A stretch of DNA of 64,000 bases from Bog-473 sp963711065 (GTDB lineage Bacteria; Actinomycetota; Acidimicrobiia; Acidimicrobiales; RAAP-2), in NCBI GenBank assembly GCA_963711065.1, contig CAVQCO010000004.1:62001-126000 (forward strand). Direction: 5' to 3'. This document shows, piece after piece, positions 50,872 through 61,248 of the stretch. The notes beneath the pieces are model-generated. The model saw only the letters and a list, made by a program, of their open reading frames with translations. It was not told where the DNA came from and ran no database searches. The translations under genes were made by a program, and so were the position numbers. Positions within the stretch are counted from its first letter, which is position 1. Every line of letters starts with the position of its first letter.

Positions 50872-51990
50872 GTGAAGTTCAGATCAGAGCGCGACGCACT
50901 GGTCGAGATGCTGGCGACGGCCAGTCGTGCCGTCGGGGGGCGCGGCGGCTCCTCACCGGTGCTCCTGGGCCTGCTGCTCAGTTGCACGGGCAACTCGCTG
51001 TGCGTGACGGGGACGGACCTCGACCTGACGATCCAGGTGACCGACGAGGTCATCGGGATCGACGAGGGCAGTTGTGTCATTCCGGCACGGCTCTCGACCG
51101 ACATCGTGCGCCGGCTCGAGCCCGGGGCGGTGACGTTCGCCGACGACGGCGACCACATCACCATTTCCGCCGCCCGTTCGACGTTCAAACTCCATACGTA
51201 CCCCGTCGTCGAGTTCCCGCCGGTGGGCAAGACGAGCGATCCGATGACCCAGCTGTCCGAGGCGGCGCTGGCCGAGGCCGTGCGCCAGGTGGTGCGGGCG
51301 GCCTCGCACGACGAGGGCCGGCCGCTGTTGACGGGCGTCCTGGTGTCGCGGGTCGACGGCGTGCTCCGCATGGTTGCCACGGACTCGTACCGGATGGCGA
51401 TGCGGGACCTGCCCGGGGCCAACACCATCCCGGGCGAGGAGGACCTCCTGGTGCCGGCCCGCGCGCTCTCCGAGCTCCAGCGCCTGCCGACGGGGACCAT
51501 CTCGGAGGGCTCGGACACCGACAAGGTCGGCGTGGCCGCCAGCAGCAACGAGATCACGTTCTGGCAGGGGAACGTCCAGATCAGCACGCGGCTCCTGGAG
51601 GGCCGCTACCCGGACTACAAGCAGCTGATCCCCGACCACTACCCGAACCGGCTGCACCTCGGGAAGGAGACGTTCCTCGCCGCGCTGCGGCGGGTACAGC
51701 TGCTCGTCCGGGACAACACGACGCCGGTCCGTCTGGCCATGCGCTCGGGCGGCGTCGACCTCAGCGTGCAGAGCCAGGACGTCGGCGACGCCGCCGAGAC
51801 GGTCGACGGCGACTACACCGGCGACGAGCTCATCATCGCCTTCAACCCCTCCTACCTGATCGACGGCGTCGAGGCGGTGGCGGGCGACGAGGTGATCGTC
51901 GAGACGGCGGACGCGTCGCGGGCCGCCACGGTCCGCGGCGCCGAGGACGACGCGTTCCGCTACCTCCTCATGCCGGTGCGGGTCTCCTGA
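50872..51990 (+). CDS. dnaN: DNA polymerase III beta subunit (sliding clamp)
   Basis: A 372-residue clamp with three repeats of the fold: LVEMLATASRAVGGRGG, TDSYRMAMRDLPGAN, YPDYKQLIPDHYPNRL, ending FRYLLMPVRVS. GTG 50872 follows GAAAGGAC. Downstream recF starts 16 bases after the stop. Confidence 0.96.
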   Translation: MKFRSERDALVEMLATASRAVGGRGGSSPVLLGLLLSCTGNSLCVTGTDLDLTIQVTDEVIGIDEGSCVIPARLSTDIVRRLEPGAVTFADDGDHITISAARSTFKLHTYPVVEFPPVGKTSDPMTQLSEAALAEAVRQVVRAASHDEGRPLLTGVLVSRVDGVLRMVATDSYRMAMRDLPGANTIPGEEDLLVPARALSELQRLPTGTISEGSDTDKVGVAASSNEITFWQGNVQISTRLLEGRYPDYKQLIPDHYPNRLHLGKETFLAALRRVQLLVRDNTTPVRLAMRSGGVDLSVQSQDVGDAAETVDGDYTGDELIIAFNPSYLIDGVEAVAGDEVIVETADASRAATVRGAEDDAFRYLLMPVRVS

Positions 51991-52006
51991 ACGGGCCGCG
52001 GTCGCG

Positions 52007-53086
52007 GTGAGCATCCGGCACCTGGAGCTGGCCGACTTCCGCATCTTCGGGGCGGCGCACATCGCGCCCGAGCCCGAGGGGACCACGGTGATCACCGGGC
52101 CCAACGGGACCGGGAAGACGAGCGTCCTGGAGGCGATCGCCTACCTAGGCACGCGGCGCTCCTTCCGCGGTGCGCCGCCCGAGGCGATGGTGCGCACCGG
52201 GACCGAGCGGGCCATCGTGCGGGCCCAGATCGACAACGCCGACAGCCCCACGCTCGTCGAGGCCGAGATCCTCCCCGTCGGCCGCAGCCGGACCCGGGTG
52301 AACCGCAAGGCGGTGGCCGGCCGCAAGGAGCTGGCGGCCGCCGCGCCCTGCACCGTCTTCTCGCCGGAGGACCTCGCCATCGTGAGCGGAGGCCCGAAGG
52401 GCCGCCGCGACCTCCTCGACGACGCACTGGCCCTGCTCGACACCGAGGGGGCACGGGCGGCCGACGAGACCGAGCGCGTGCTGCGCCAACGGGCCGCGCT
52501 GCTGCGCCAGTCGGGCGGGCGGGCCGGCGCGGACGTCACCGCCACCCTCGAGGTGTGGGACCAGCGCCTGGCCGACGCGGGCAAGGTGCTCGTGGCGGCC
52601 CGCGAGCGCCTGGTGGCCGACCTGGCGCCGCTCGTCGGGGCGGCCTACAGCCGCCTGGCCGGCGCGGGCGGGCGGGACCTGGTCGACCAGGCCTACGAGC
52701 GCAGTTGGGACGGCGAGCTGCTCGATGCGCTCGCCGCCAGCCGCACCGACGACCTGCGCCGGGGGGTCAACACCGTCGGCCCGCACCGCGACGACCTGCG
52801 CCTGGCGGTCGAGGGCCGCGAGGCCCGCACCCACGCCTCCCAGGGGGAGCAGCGCTGCCTGATCCTGGCCCTGCGCCTGGGCGTGCACGAGCTGGTGCGG
52901 GTGCGCACGCCTCTCGTGCCGACCCTGCTCCTCGACGACGTCTTCTCCGAGCTCGACCCGGACCGCAGCCAGGCCCTGGTGGCCGAGCTGCCGGCGGGCC
53001 AGTCGCTCCTCACCACGGCGGCACCGCTGCCCCCGGGGATCGAGGTGGCCGAGATCCTGCCCGTCGCGAGCCTGGTGGAGCCGTGA
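52007..53086 (+). CDS. recF: DNA replication and repair protein RecF
   Basis: A 359-residue SMC-like ATPase. Walker A GPNGTGKTS lies near residue 30, then SFRGAPPEAMVRTG and the late signature THASQGEQRCLILALRLGVH with Walker B TLLLDDVFSELDPDR. GTG 52007. Its stop overlaps the DUF721 start by four bases. Confidence 0.95.
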   Translation: MSIRHLELADFRIFGAAHIAPEPEGTTVITGPNGTGKTSVLEAIAYLGTRRSFRGAPPEAMVRTGTERAIVRAQIDNADSPTLVEAEILPVGRSRTRVNRKAVAGRKELAAAAPCTVFSPEDLAIVSGGPKGRRDLLDDALALLDTEGARAADETERVLRQRAALLRQSGGRAGADVTATLEVWDQRLADAGKVLVAARERLVADLAPLVGAAYSRLAGAGGRDLVDQAYERSWDGELLDALAASRTDDLRRGVNTVGPHRDDLRLAVEGREARTHASQGEQRCLILALRLGVHELVRVRTPLVPTLLLDDVFSELDPDRSQALVAELPAGQSLLTTAAPLPPGIEVAEILPVASLVEP

Positions 53087-53394
53087 GCGAGCGCCCCGGG
53101 TCCGGGCCGCGCCCGGTGGCCGCCTCCATCCCCCGGCTGCTCGGGCGGCTGGGCGCGTCGGCGACCCCGGCCACCATGGAGGCCGTCTTCGCCCGCTGGG
53201 AGGAGCTCGTCGGCGCGGAGTTGGCCGGTCACACGCGCCCGCTGCGCGTCGACGGGCGCGCGCTCGTCGTGGCGGTGGACCACCCCGCCTGGGCCACCCG
53301 GGCCCGGATGGAGGCGGGGGCGATCCTGGATCGTCTGCGGGCGGCCGGGGAGAGCCCGATCGAGCGGTTGGAGGTCGTGATCGAGCGCGCCTGA
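53083..53394 (+). CDS. DUF721 (DciA-like) protein
   Basis: A 103-residue protein: IPRLLGRLGASATPATMEAV, FARWEELVGAELAGHTRPLR, GRALVVAVDHPAWATRARME, ERLEVVIERA. This is the DciA/DUF721 fold between recF and gyrB, as in Mycobacterium Rv0004. DciA family members load or bind the replicative helicase. GTG 53083 overlaps recF (GTGA). Confidence 0.92.
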   Translation: MSERPGSGPRPVAASIPRLLGRLGASATPATMEAVFARWEELVGAELAGHTRPLRVDGRALVVAVDHPAWATRARMEAGAILDRLRAAGESPIERLEVVIERA

Positions 53395-53547
53395 CGGCCC
53401 CGCCACGCGCCGTGCCAGGGACCGTTCATGAGTGCCGAATTGTGACGCCCGTCGGGTAGAATGGTGTGTTCGTATCGAAAGGCCGGAGGTCACCGTTCGG
53501 GGATTCGATACGCACCGCGAAGACCGTCGTTCTGAAAGGGCGCGCCT

Positions 53548-55513
53548 GTGGCAGTGAAGGTGGACGAGAGACCAGGTGGGGCCGGTGCCTCGTACACCGA
53601 GGCCGACATCACGATCCTCGAGGGGCTCGAGGCGGTGCGCAAGCGGCCCGGCATGTACATCGGCTCGACCGGCCCGACGGGCCTGCACCACCTGGTCTGG
53701 GAGGTCGTCGACAACTCGGTCGACGAGGCGATGGCGGGCCGGGCCACCAGGATCGACGTGACCCTGCTGGCCGACGGCGGGTGCCGGGTCAGCGACGACG
53801 GGGCCGGGATCCCGGTCGGCCCGCACGCCAAGAACCCCAAGGTCTCGACGGCGGAGATCGTCCTGACCACCCTGCACGCCGGTGGGAAGTTCGGCGGGAA
53901 GGGCTACCAGGTCTCGGGGGGTCTCCACGGCGTCGGCGTCTCGGTCGTCAACGCCCTCTCCACCCGGCTCCTCCTCGAGATCGACCGCGACGGCCAGCAC
54001 TGGGAGGCCGAGTTCGAGAAGGGGGGCAAGGTCAAGCGCAAGGTCGCGGCCACGGGCCCGGCCCCCAAGGACCGCAGCACCGGCGAGCCCCGCACGGGCA
54101 CGACGGTCACCTTCTGGCCCGACGGTTCCGTCTTCGACGAGACGGAGTTCCGCGCCCAGACGATCATCGAGCGCATGCAGATCATGGCGTTCCTCAACAA
54201 GGGCCTCGAGATCCGCTTCACCGACGAGCGGACGGACCCGGAGACCAAGACGACCTTCAAGTACAACGGCGGCATCGTCGACTTCGTCAAGCACCTCAAC
54301 GCGTCGAAGGAGTCGCTCTTCCGCAAGGTGGCGTCCTTCGAGCAGTCCGAGGAGGGCCAGGAGGTCGAGGTCGCGCTGCAGTGGAACGCCGGCTACCACG
54401 AGTCGATCCACTCCTTCGCCAACGGCATCTCGACCATCGAGGGCGGCATGCACGTCGAGGGCTTCTCCAAGTCGCTGACGAACGTCGTGAACCGCTACGC
54501 CCGCGCCCGCAACCTCTTGAAGGAGAAGGAGGAGAACCTCAAGGGCGAGGACATCCGCGAGGGCCTCACCGCCATCATCTCGGTGCGCCTGCGGGACCCC
54601 CAGTTCGAGGGCCAGACGAAGTCCAAGCTGGGCAACCAGAGCATCCGCTCGCTCACCGAGCGCACCACCAACACGAAGCTCAACGAGTGGCTGGAGGAGA
54701 ACCCCCGCGAGGCGAGCCAGATCGTGCAGAAGTCGATGCAGGCGGCCCGGGCCCGCATCGCCGCCCAGGGAGCCCGCGACCTGACGCGGCGCAAGTCGGC
54801 GCTCGACGGCGCCGGCCTGCCCGGCAAGCTGGCCGACTGCTCGTCGCGCGACCCGCGGGAGTCCGAGCTCTTCATCGTGGAGGGCAACTCCGCCGGCGGA
54901 TCGGCCAAGGACGCCCGCAACCCGCACACCCAGGCGATCCTCCCCATCCGGGGCAAGATCCTCAACGTCGAGCGGGCCCGCATCGACAAGATGCTGAAGA
55001 ACGCGGAGATCCAGGCGCTGATCTCGGCCATCGGCGCCGGCCTGGCCGAGGAGTTCGACGTCACCAAGATCCGCTACCACAAGGTGATCATCCTGGCGGA
55101 CGCCGACGTCGACGGGAGCCACATCCGCACGCTGCTGCTGACGTTCTTCTACCGCCAGATGAAGCCGCTCGTCGAGGGGGGCTTCGTCTACGTCGCCCAG
55201 CCGCCGCTGTACTCGACGCTGGTCGGCAAGGAGAAGATCTACCTCAAGGACGACGCGGCCACGCGAGGCCTTCCTGGCCGAGCACCCCGACCACAAGCAC
55301 GAGTTCAACCGGCTGAAGGGCCTCGGCGAAATGGACTTCGACGAGCTGCGCGAGACGACGATGGACCCGGGCCGTCGTTCGTTGCTGCAGATCAACGTCG
55401 AGCAGGCGGCGACGGCGGACGAGGTCTGCTCCATCCTCATGGGTGAGGACGTCGAGCTGCGCCGCCACTTCATCCAGACCAATGCCAAAGACGTCCGCTT
55501 CCTCGACATCTGA
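53548..55513 (+). CDS. gyrB: DNA gyrase subunit B (frameshifted in assembly)
   Basis: 654 residues once the extra A at 55261 is removed. The GHKL ATPase has LEAVRKRPGMYIGSTGPTG, VVDNSVDEAMAG, ADGGCRVSDDGAGIPVG and GGLHGVGVSVVNALS; the TOPRIM part has SELFIVEGNSAGGSAK and ILADADVDGSHIRTLLL. The break is at KDDAA, which should continue REAFLAEHPDHKHEFNRLKG and end NAKDVRFLDI. A TAGAAT -10-like hexamer lies at 53457-53462. GTG 53548. Essential gene, so the frameshift is a sequence error. Confidence 0.96.
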
Positions 55514-55539
55514 GCGCGCGGACGAGGAGTAGGGAGCAC

Positions 55540-58051
55540 ATGCCACGTCAGACCACACGCGGCTCGGGCCGCGGGGGAGCGGGCTCGGGTGGGGGCAACG
55601 ACACCCCGCCGGGCGACGACGAGCCCGTCAGCGGGTCGATCGAGCCCATCGAGATCCAAGAGGAGATGGAGCGCTCGTTCCTCGAGTACTCCATGTCGGT
55701 CATCGTCGCCCGCGCCCTGCCCGACGTGCGCGACGGGCTCAAGCCCGTGCACCGCCGGATCCTCTACTCCATGTACGACAACGGGCAGCGCCCCGACCGG
55801 CCCACACAGCAAGTGCGCCAAGGTCGTGGGCGAGGTCATGGGGACCTACCACCCGCACGGCGACTCGGCGATCTACGAGGCGCTGGCCCGCATGGTGCAG
55901 GAGTTCTCGCTCCGCTACCCGCTGATCGACGGCCACGGCAGCTTCGGGGGCCGCGGCCCCGACGACGGCGCGGCGGCCATGCGGTACACCGAGTGCCGCC
56001 TCGCCCCGCTCGCCCTCGAGCTGATGGCGGACATCGACGAAGAGACCGTCGACATGGTCGCCAACTACGACGGCTCGGCCCAGGAGCCGGTGGTGCTGCC
56101 GGCGCGCTTCCCCAACCTCCTCGTCAACGGGTCCCAGGGCATTGCGGTGGGCATGGCGACGAACGTCCCGCCGCACAACATGGGCGAGGTGATCGACGCC
56201 GCGATCCACGTGCTGCACCACCCCGAGGCCACGCCCGACGAGCTCATGGAGTTCGTGAAGGGCCCCGACTTCCCCACCGGCGCCCAGATCCTGGGGCGCC
56301 AGGGCATCCTCGACGCGTACCGCACGGGACGTGGGTCGATAAAGATGCGTGCCGTCGCCGAGATCGAGGAAGGCCGCGTCGGCGACCGCATCGTGGTGAC
56401 CGAGCTGCCGTACCAGACCTCGGTCGAGGTGATCGAGCAGAAGATCACCGAGCTCGTGCGCTCCGGCGACCTCGACGGGATCAGCGAACTGCGCAACGCG
56501 TCGGCCAACCAGGAGCCGCGCCTCGTCATCGAGCTCAAGCGCGACGCCAACGCCAACGTGGTCCTGAACAACCTCTACAAGCAGACGCCGCTGCAGACCA
56601 GCTTCGGCGTGAACATGCTGGCGCTCGTCGACAGCGTGCCGCGCACGCTCAACCTGGCCCAGGCGCTCTCGCACTACATCGACCACCAGATCGAGGTGAT
56701 CCGGCGTCGTTCCGAGTTCCGCCTGGAGAAGGCGCGCAACCGGGCCCACATCGTCGAGGGCCTCCTGCGCGCCATCGACATGCTCGACGCCGTCATCGCG
56801 ACCATCCGGGCGTCGGCCGATCGCCCCGAGGCCCGCACCGCCCTGATGGCCGAGCCGTTCTCCTTCACCGAGGTGCAGGCGACGCACATCCTCGACATGA
56901 CGCTGGGCCGGCTCACCCGCCTCGGCCGCTCCGAGCTGGAGGAGGAGATGACGCAGCTGCGCGCCACGATCGCCGAGCTCGAGGCGATCCTCTCCGACGA
57001 GGGCAAGCTGCGCGGCGTCATCGAGACGGAGATGACCGCGATCCGGGACAAGTACGCCAACCCGCGCCGGAGCGTGATCACCCACGACCCGGGCGAGATG
57101 GGCGTCGAGGACCTCATCTCCGACGAGGAGATCGTCGTGACCATGACGCAGGCCGGGTACATCAAGTCGGTGGCGGCGGCCGCCTTCCGGACCCAGGGCC
57201 GCGGTGGGCGGGGCGTGCAGGGGGCGCGGCTGAAGGAAGAGGACCTCGTCCGGGAGGTGGTGCACACCACGACCCACACCTACCTGCTCCTGTTCTCGAA
57301 CCAGGGCAAGGTGTACCGGCTGCGCGGCCACGAGATCCCGATGAAGGAACGCACGGCGCGCGGCACGGCCGCGGTGAACCTGGTGCCGCTGGCGCCGAAC
57401 GAGTCGATCACGGCGATCATCGCCACGCGCGAGTTCTCGCCCGACCAGTACCTCGTGTTCGCCACGGCGCACGGTCAGGTGAAGAAGACCGCCATGAGCG
57501 AGTACGACAAGTCGCGCCGCGAGGGCTTCATCGCCATCAACCTGCGCGACGGCGACGAACTGGTGCGGGTGGTGGCGACGTCGGGCCACGACGACCTCTT
57601 CGAGGTCACGCGCAACGGCATGACCATCCGCTTCAACGAGGAGGACGTCCGGGCGATGGGCCGCGACGCGGCCGGTGTGCGCGGCATCCGCCTGCGCCAG
57701 GGCGACGTCGTCGTGTCCTGTGACGTGGCGGCCGACGACACGGACATCCTGATCGTCACCGACGCCGGCTACGGCAAGCGGACGAAGCTCGAGCGGTTCA
57801 ACCGTCAGGCGCGGGGCGGGCAGGGTGTGCGCGGGATCCGCCTGACCGGGACCCGGGGGACGGTGGTGGCGGCGTTCATGGTCGCCCTGGACGAGGAGAT
57901 CCTCCTGGTGTCCTCGGGCGGCGTGGTCATCCGCACCGCGGCCCGCGAGATCGCCTCGCAGGGACGCGACGCCACCGGGGTGCGGGTCATGAACCTCGAC
58001 GACGGGCAGAGCGTGGCGGCCGTGGCCCGGGTCGCGGCCGACGAGGACTGA
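55540..58051 (+). CDS. gyrA: DNA gyrase subunit A (frameshifted in assembly)
   Basis: 836 residues once one base near 55804 (the A in CCCACACAGC) is removed: RPDRP continues as HSKCAKVVGEVMGTYHPHGD. The active-site tyrosine is in AMRYTECRL. The quinolone region reads HPHGDSAIYEALARM with Ser at position 83 (E. coli numbering) and Glu at 87, a wild-type-like state. C-terminal beta-pinwheel repeats include the GyrA box region AFRTQGRGGRGVQGARL. A 40-residue Gly/Ser/Asp-rich front precedes the usual start. ATG 55540. Confidence 0.96.
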
Positions 58052-58091
58052 GCGACCGAGGACTCCCCGCTGAGCGGGACCCGACCCAGGA

Positions 58092-58790
58092 TCAGAAGAA
58101 GCGCAGTGAGGTCAGCGGCCACACGCGCACCTCGACCTTGCCGACGATGAGCGACTTGGGGATCGGGCCCCAGTAGCGGCTGTCGCACGAGTCGGTGCGG
58201 TTGTCGCCCATGACGAAGTAGTCGTTGGCCGGGACGCGGTAGGGGTGCGCGAGGTTGGCGGCGTTGCCGTCCGGCCCCGGGGTCGTGATGCCCTGCTCCG
58301 AGGCCGGGAGCCAGTTCTCGTCCAGTTTCTTGCCGTCGATGTAGACGTGACCCCCCGACAGCGACATGACGTCGCCCGGCAGCCCCACGACCCGCTTCAC
58401 GAGGTCGTTCACCTCGGGGCCGCCGCAGTTCTCCGCCGGCGGCCGCGAGAACACGACGATGTCGCCCCGGTCGACGCCGTGCAGGTGGTAGCTCAACTTG
58501 TTGACGAGGATGCGGTCGCCGATCTGCAACGTGGGCAGCATGGAGCCCGACGGGATGAAGAAGGTCTGCACCACGAAGGTGCGCAAGAGGACGGCCACCA
58601 GGACGGCGACCACGACCACGATGATCGCCTCGCGGATCCACCGGCCGGTGGTGGCGCGGGGCGGGACCGGCCCGGGCGGGGTCTCGGTCTCGGCCCCGGG
58701 TGGGGCGTCCCCTGGAGTGCCGCCCGCCGGACTTCCGTCGGCCGGGGGCTCGTCGACGGCGACCGCCGGGTCGTTCGGATCAGGCGTCAC
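58092..58790 (-). CDS. lepB: Signal peptidase I
   Basis: A 232-residue membrane protease. A Pro/Ala-rich cytosolic front of about 50 residues precedes one membrane helix (EAIIVVVVAVLVAVLLRTFV). The catalytic Ser is in FFIPSGSMLPTLQIGD and the Lys in DLVKRVVGLPGDV; GDNRTDSCDSRYWGPIP is the conserved late block. GTG 58790. It would cut the signal peptides of the exported proteins in this window, such as those at 35376 and 62997. Confidence 0.95.
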   Translation of the reverse strand: MTPDPNDPAVAVDEPPADGSPAGGTPGDAPPGAETETPPGPVPPRATTGRWIREAIIVVVVAVLVAVLLRTFVVQTFFIPSGSMLPTLQIGDRILVNKLSYHLHGVDRGDIVVFSRPPAENCGGPEVNDLVKRVVGLPGDVMSLSGGHVYIDGKKLDENWLPASEQGITTPGPDGNAANLAHPYRVPANDYFVMGDNRTDSCDSRYWGPIPKSLIVGKVEVRVWPLTSLRFF

Positions 58791-58827
58791 CGGAAGCAGG
58801 CTAGACGGCGGGGCGGGTGACGGGGTC

Positions 58828-60555
58828 TCAGGCGGGGACCGGCACCACGGAGGTGGTGTCGCGGCCGGAGCGCAGCAGGCTGCCCGGCAACGCGCCGGTG
58901 GGCGCGCCGTCGCGGACCGTCTCGATGCCGTTGACCAGGACCCGCACGACGCCGTGGGAGCCGGCGTAGAGCCGCGGCGTCCCTCCCGGCAGGTCGTGTA
59001 CGAGCCGGGCCGGTTCGGAGCCCACGGTGGCGGGGTCGAAGACGAAGAGGTCGGCGGCGTAGCCCTCTTGGACGAGGCCGCGCCCGCGCAGGCCGAAGAG
59101 GTCCGCCGGCTGGCCGGTCATCATGTGCACGGCGGTCTCGACCGGCACGAGCTTGCGGCCGCGCAGGCAGTCGCCGAGGAAGGCCGTCGGGTAGTTGGAG
59201 CCGCACATGCGGTCGAGGTGCGCGCCGGCATCGGAGCCGCCGACCATGGCGCGCGGATCGCTCCAGATCGCGGCCCGCATGGCCCACGTGCTCTCGTCGC
59301 CGTCGTCGGTGTTCGGCCACAGCACCGTGCGCAGGTCGTCGGCCAGGACGATGTCGAGCAACGTGTCGAACGGGGCGGTGCCGCGCTCGGCCGCGATGTC
59401 GGCCACGGTGCGGAACGCGCAGCCGTCGTTCTCCGGGGCGTAGGTGTCGCCGATCACGTAGGTGCCCCAGTGCGACAGCCCGCGGAAGACGCCGGCCTCC
59501 TTGCTGTGGACGCGCTCGTCCAGCAGGGCGCGGACGGCGGGATCGGCCAGCTGCCTCTTCCGCTCCGCCGCGGGGAGGCCCATGACCTCACCCCACCCGG
59601 GGATCAGGAAGAGCGCGCAGTGGGTGCGGAAGCTCATGTTCATCGGGACGAGCGTCGGCATGATGAGGGCCACGATGCGCCCGCCGGCCTCGGCGGCGGC
59701 GGACGAGGCGGCGAGCTGGTGCTCGATCCGGTCGGAGGACCGCGCGTCGACGGTCAGGACGTTCCAGTTGAGGGGCCGACGGGCCGTGACGCTCATGGTC
59801 GTCATGAGGTCCACCTCCTCGGGGCTGAACGAGTCCAGGCAGCCGTTGGTGATGTACTCGAGCGTGGTGCCCTCGTGCGCCGCCACCTCCTCGCAGAAGG
59901 CGAGCATCTCGCGCCGGTCCGCGAAGCGCGAGCTGATGGGCCGGCCGTCCCCGTCGGAATGGGTGCGCGACTGCGAGGACGAGAAGCCCAGGCCGCCCGC
60001 CCGGAGCGACTCGGCCAACAGCGCCCGCATGGCTGCGATCTCCTCGTCGGTCGCCACCTCCTCGCCCCGGTCGGCGCCCATGACCTTGCGGCGCAGCGCG
60101 CAGTGGCCCACCAGGAAGCCCGCGTTGACGCCCAGCCGGCCCTCGAGCGCGTCCAGGTACTCGGCGAAGGTGGACCAGGTCCAGGGGACGCCGTTCTCGA
60201 GGGCGGCCAGCGGCATGCCCTCGACCTTGGCCATCATCTGGCGGATGTAGTCGGCGTCCTCGGCGTTGAGGGGGGCGAGGGTGAAGCCACAATTGCCGCC
60301 GACGACGGTCGTCACGCCGTGCACGTTGGACGGCGAGGCCGACGGGTCCCAGAAGAGCTGCGCGTCGTAGTGCGTGTGCGGGTCGATGACCCCGGGCGCC
60401 ACCATGAGGCCGGCGGCGTCCAGCTCGGTCGCCCCGGACTCCTCGACATGCCCCACCGCGACGACCCTGCCGTCGCGGATCCCGACGTCGGCCTGGCGGC
60501 CGGGCCCGCCGGTGCCGTCGAGGAGCGTCGCCGAACGGATGACGTAGTCGAGCAT
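58828..60555 (-). CDS. Amidohydrolase family 3 protein, D-aminoacylase-like
   Basis: A 575-residue protein. It opens DYVIRSATLLDGTGGPGRQA and carries the metal site VAPGVIDPHTHYDAQLFWDP (HxH motif), NCGFTLAPL with the Cys of N-acyl-D-amino acid deacylases, GHCALRRKVMG, and MVGGSDAGAHLDRM near the C-terminal metal ligand. Such enzymes hydrolyse N-acyl-D-amino acids or dihydropyrimidine-like rings. ATG 60555. It lies in a minus-strand group with lepB and the gene at 60649. Confidence 0.88.
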   Translation of the reverse strand: MLDYVIRSATLLDGTGGPGRQADVGIRDGRVVAVGHVEESGATELDAAGLMVAPGVIDPHTHYDAQLFWDPSASPSNVHGVTTVVGGNCGFTLAPLNAEDADYIRQMMAKVEGMPLAALENGVPWTWSTFAEYLDALEGRLGVNAGFLVGHCALRRKVMGADRGEEVATDEEIAAMRALLAESLRAGGLGFSSSQSRTHSDGDGRPISSRFADRREMLAFCEEVAAHEGTTLEYITNGCLDSFSPEEVDLMTTMSVTARRPLNWNVLTVDARSSDRIEHQLAASSAAAEAGGRIVALIMPTLVPMNMSFRTHCALFLIPGWGEVMGLPAAERKRQLADPAVRALLDERVHSKEAGVFRGLSHWGTYVIGDTYAPENDGCAFRTVADIAAERGTAPFDTLLDIVLADDLRTVLWPNTDDGDESTWAMRAAIWSDPRAMVGGSDAGAHLDRMCGSNYPTAFLGDCLRGRKLVPVETAVHMMTGQPADLFGLRGRGLVQEGYAADLFVFDPATVGSEPARLVHDLPGGTPRLYAGSHGVVRVLVNGIETVRDGAPTGALPGSLLRSGRDTTSVVPVPA

Positions 60556-60648
60556 GGAACCTCCGGAGGGTGCCCCGCGCCGACGTGGGCGCCGGGGATC
60601 TGACGACCCGTCAGCTTACCGTCGTGCCGGCCGGCAGCCCCGGGGCGC

Positions 60649-61248
60649 TCAGCCCAGCCAGTCCCGCACGGCGGGGATGCCGCCCTCCTGGTACTGCTGG
60701 ACGATGGCGGCGCGGATCTGCTGGAGGCGCCGCTCGACGGCCTGGTGCCGCTCGGTCAGCTCGATCAGCTGCCCCTCGAACTCGGCGAGGAGCCGGGTCA
60801 CCTCCTCGGGTGAGGACAGGTCGGCGAACGCCATCTGCTCGTGCGCGGCCACGAGCCGGTCCGAGCGGGTGAAGACGCCGAGGTCGAGGTCGTCGAGGGC
60901 GTCGAGCCCCCGCGGCCCCGACCACCCCTCGCCCCACGTGCGCGTGGTGACGACGGTGGGGAGCTCGCCGACGACCGCCTGCTGTTCGGCTCCGTTTCCG
61001 GACAGGCAGCGGCGGAGGATCGCCACGTCTCCGGCCAGGATCTCCCGGGCGTAGGCCAGCGACTCGAGGGCCAGCGTCAGCTCCTCGCGCCAGACACGGA
61101 TGGGCGGCCGGCCCCGGAGGCGCTCCACGACCGCCGACTCCACGAGCACCCGGTCGATATCGGCGAGCAGGATGGGGCGCTCCTCGGGCGAGCGCTCCCC
61201 TGCCCCGCTCTGGTCGTCCTCGTGCGCGTGCGCGTGCGCTGCTGGCAC
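60649..61248 (-). CDS. Unknown protein with His-rich front and coiled coil
   Basis: A 199-residue protein. It begins PAAHAHAHEDDQSGAGERS, a possible metal-binding tail. The centre LTLALESLAYAREILAGDV and VVTTRTWGEGWSGPRGL leads to a C-terminal coiled coil (SSPEEVTRLLAEFEGQLIEL; ERHQAVERRLQQIRAAI) and ends GGIPAVRDWLG. GTG 61248 is preceded by AAAGGGG. The gene is first in a minus-strand group with the D-aminoacylase and lepB. Not recognised. Confidence 0.65.
   Translation of the reverse strand: MPAAHAHAHEDDQSGAGERSPEERPILLADIDRVLVESAVVERLRGRPPIRVWREELTLALESLAYAREILAGDVAILRRCLSGNGAEQQAVVGELPTVVTTRTWGEGWSGPRGLDALDDLDLGVFTRSDRLVAAHEQMAFADLSSPEEVTRLLAEFEGQLIELTERHQAVERRLQQIRAAIVQQYQEGGIPAVRDWLG

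Noticed and set aside
55540..55810. Programmed frameshifting in gyrA (and in gyrB, trxB, cca)
   Set aside because: No slippery sequence or stimulatory structure is shared among the sites, and the pattern of one extra base in many genes fits sequencing error better.
60649..61248. RsiG-like anti-sigma factor, because of the helical charged C-terminus
   Set aside because: The c-di-GMP-binding residue pattern of RsiG is not visible and the length and His-rich front differ.
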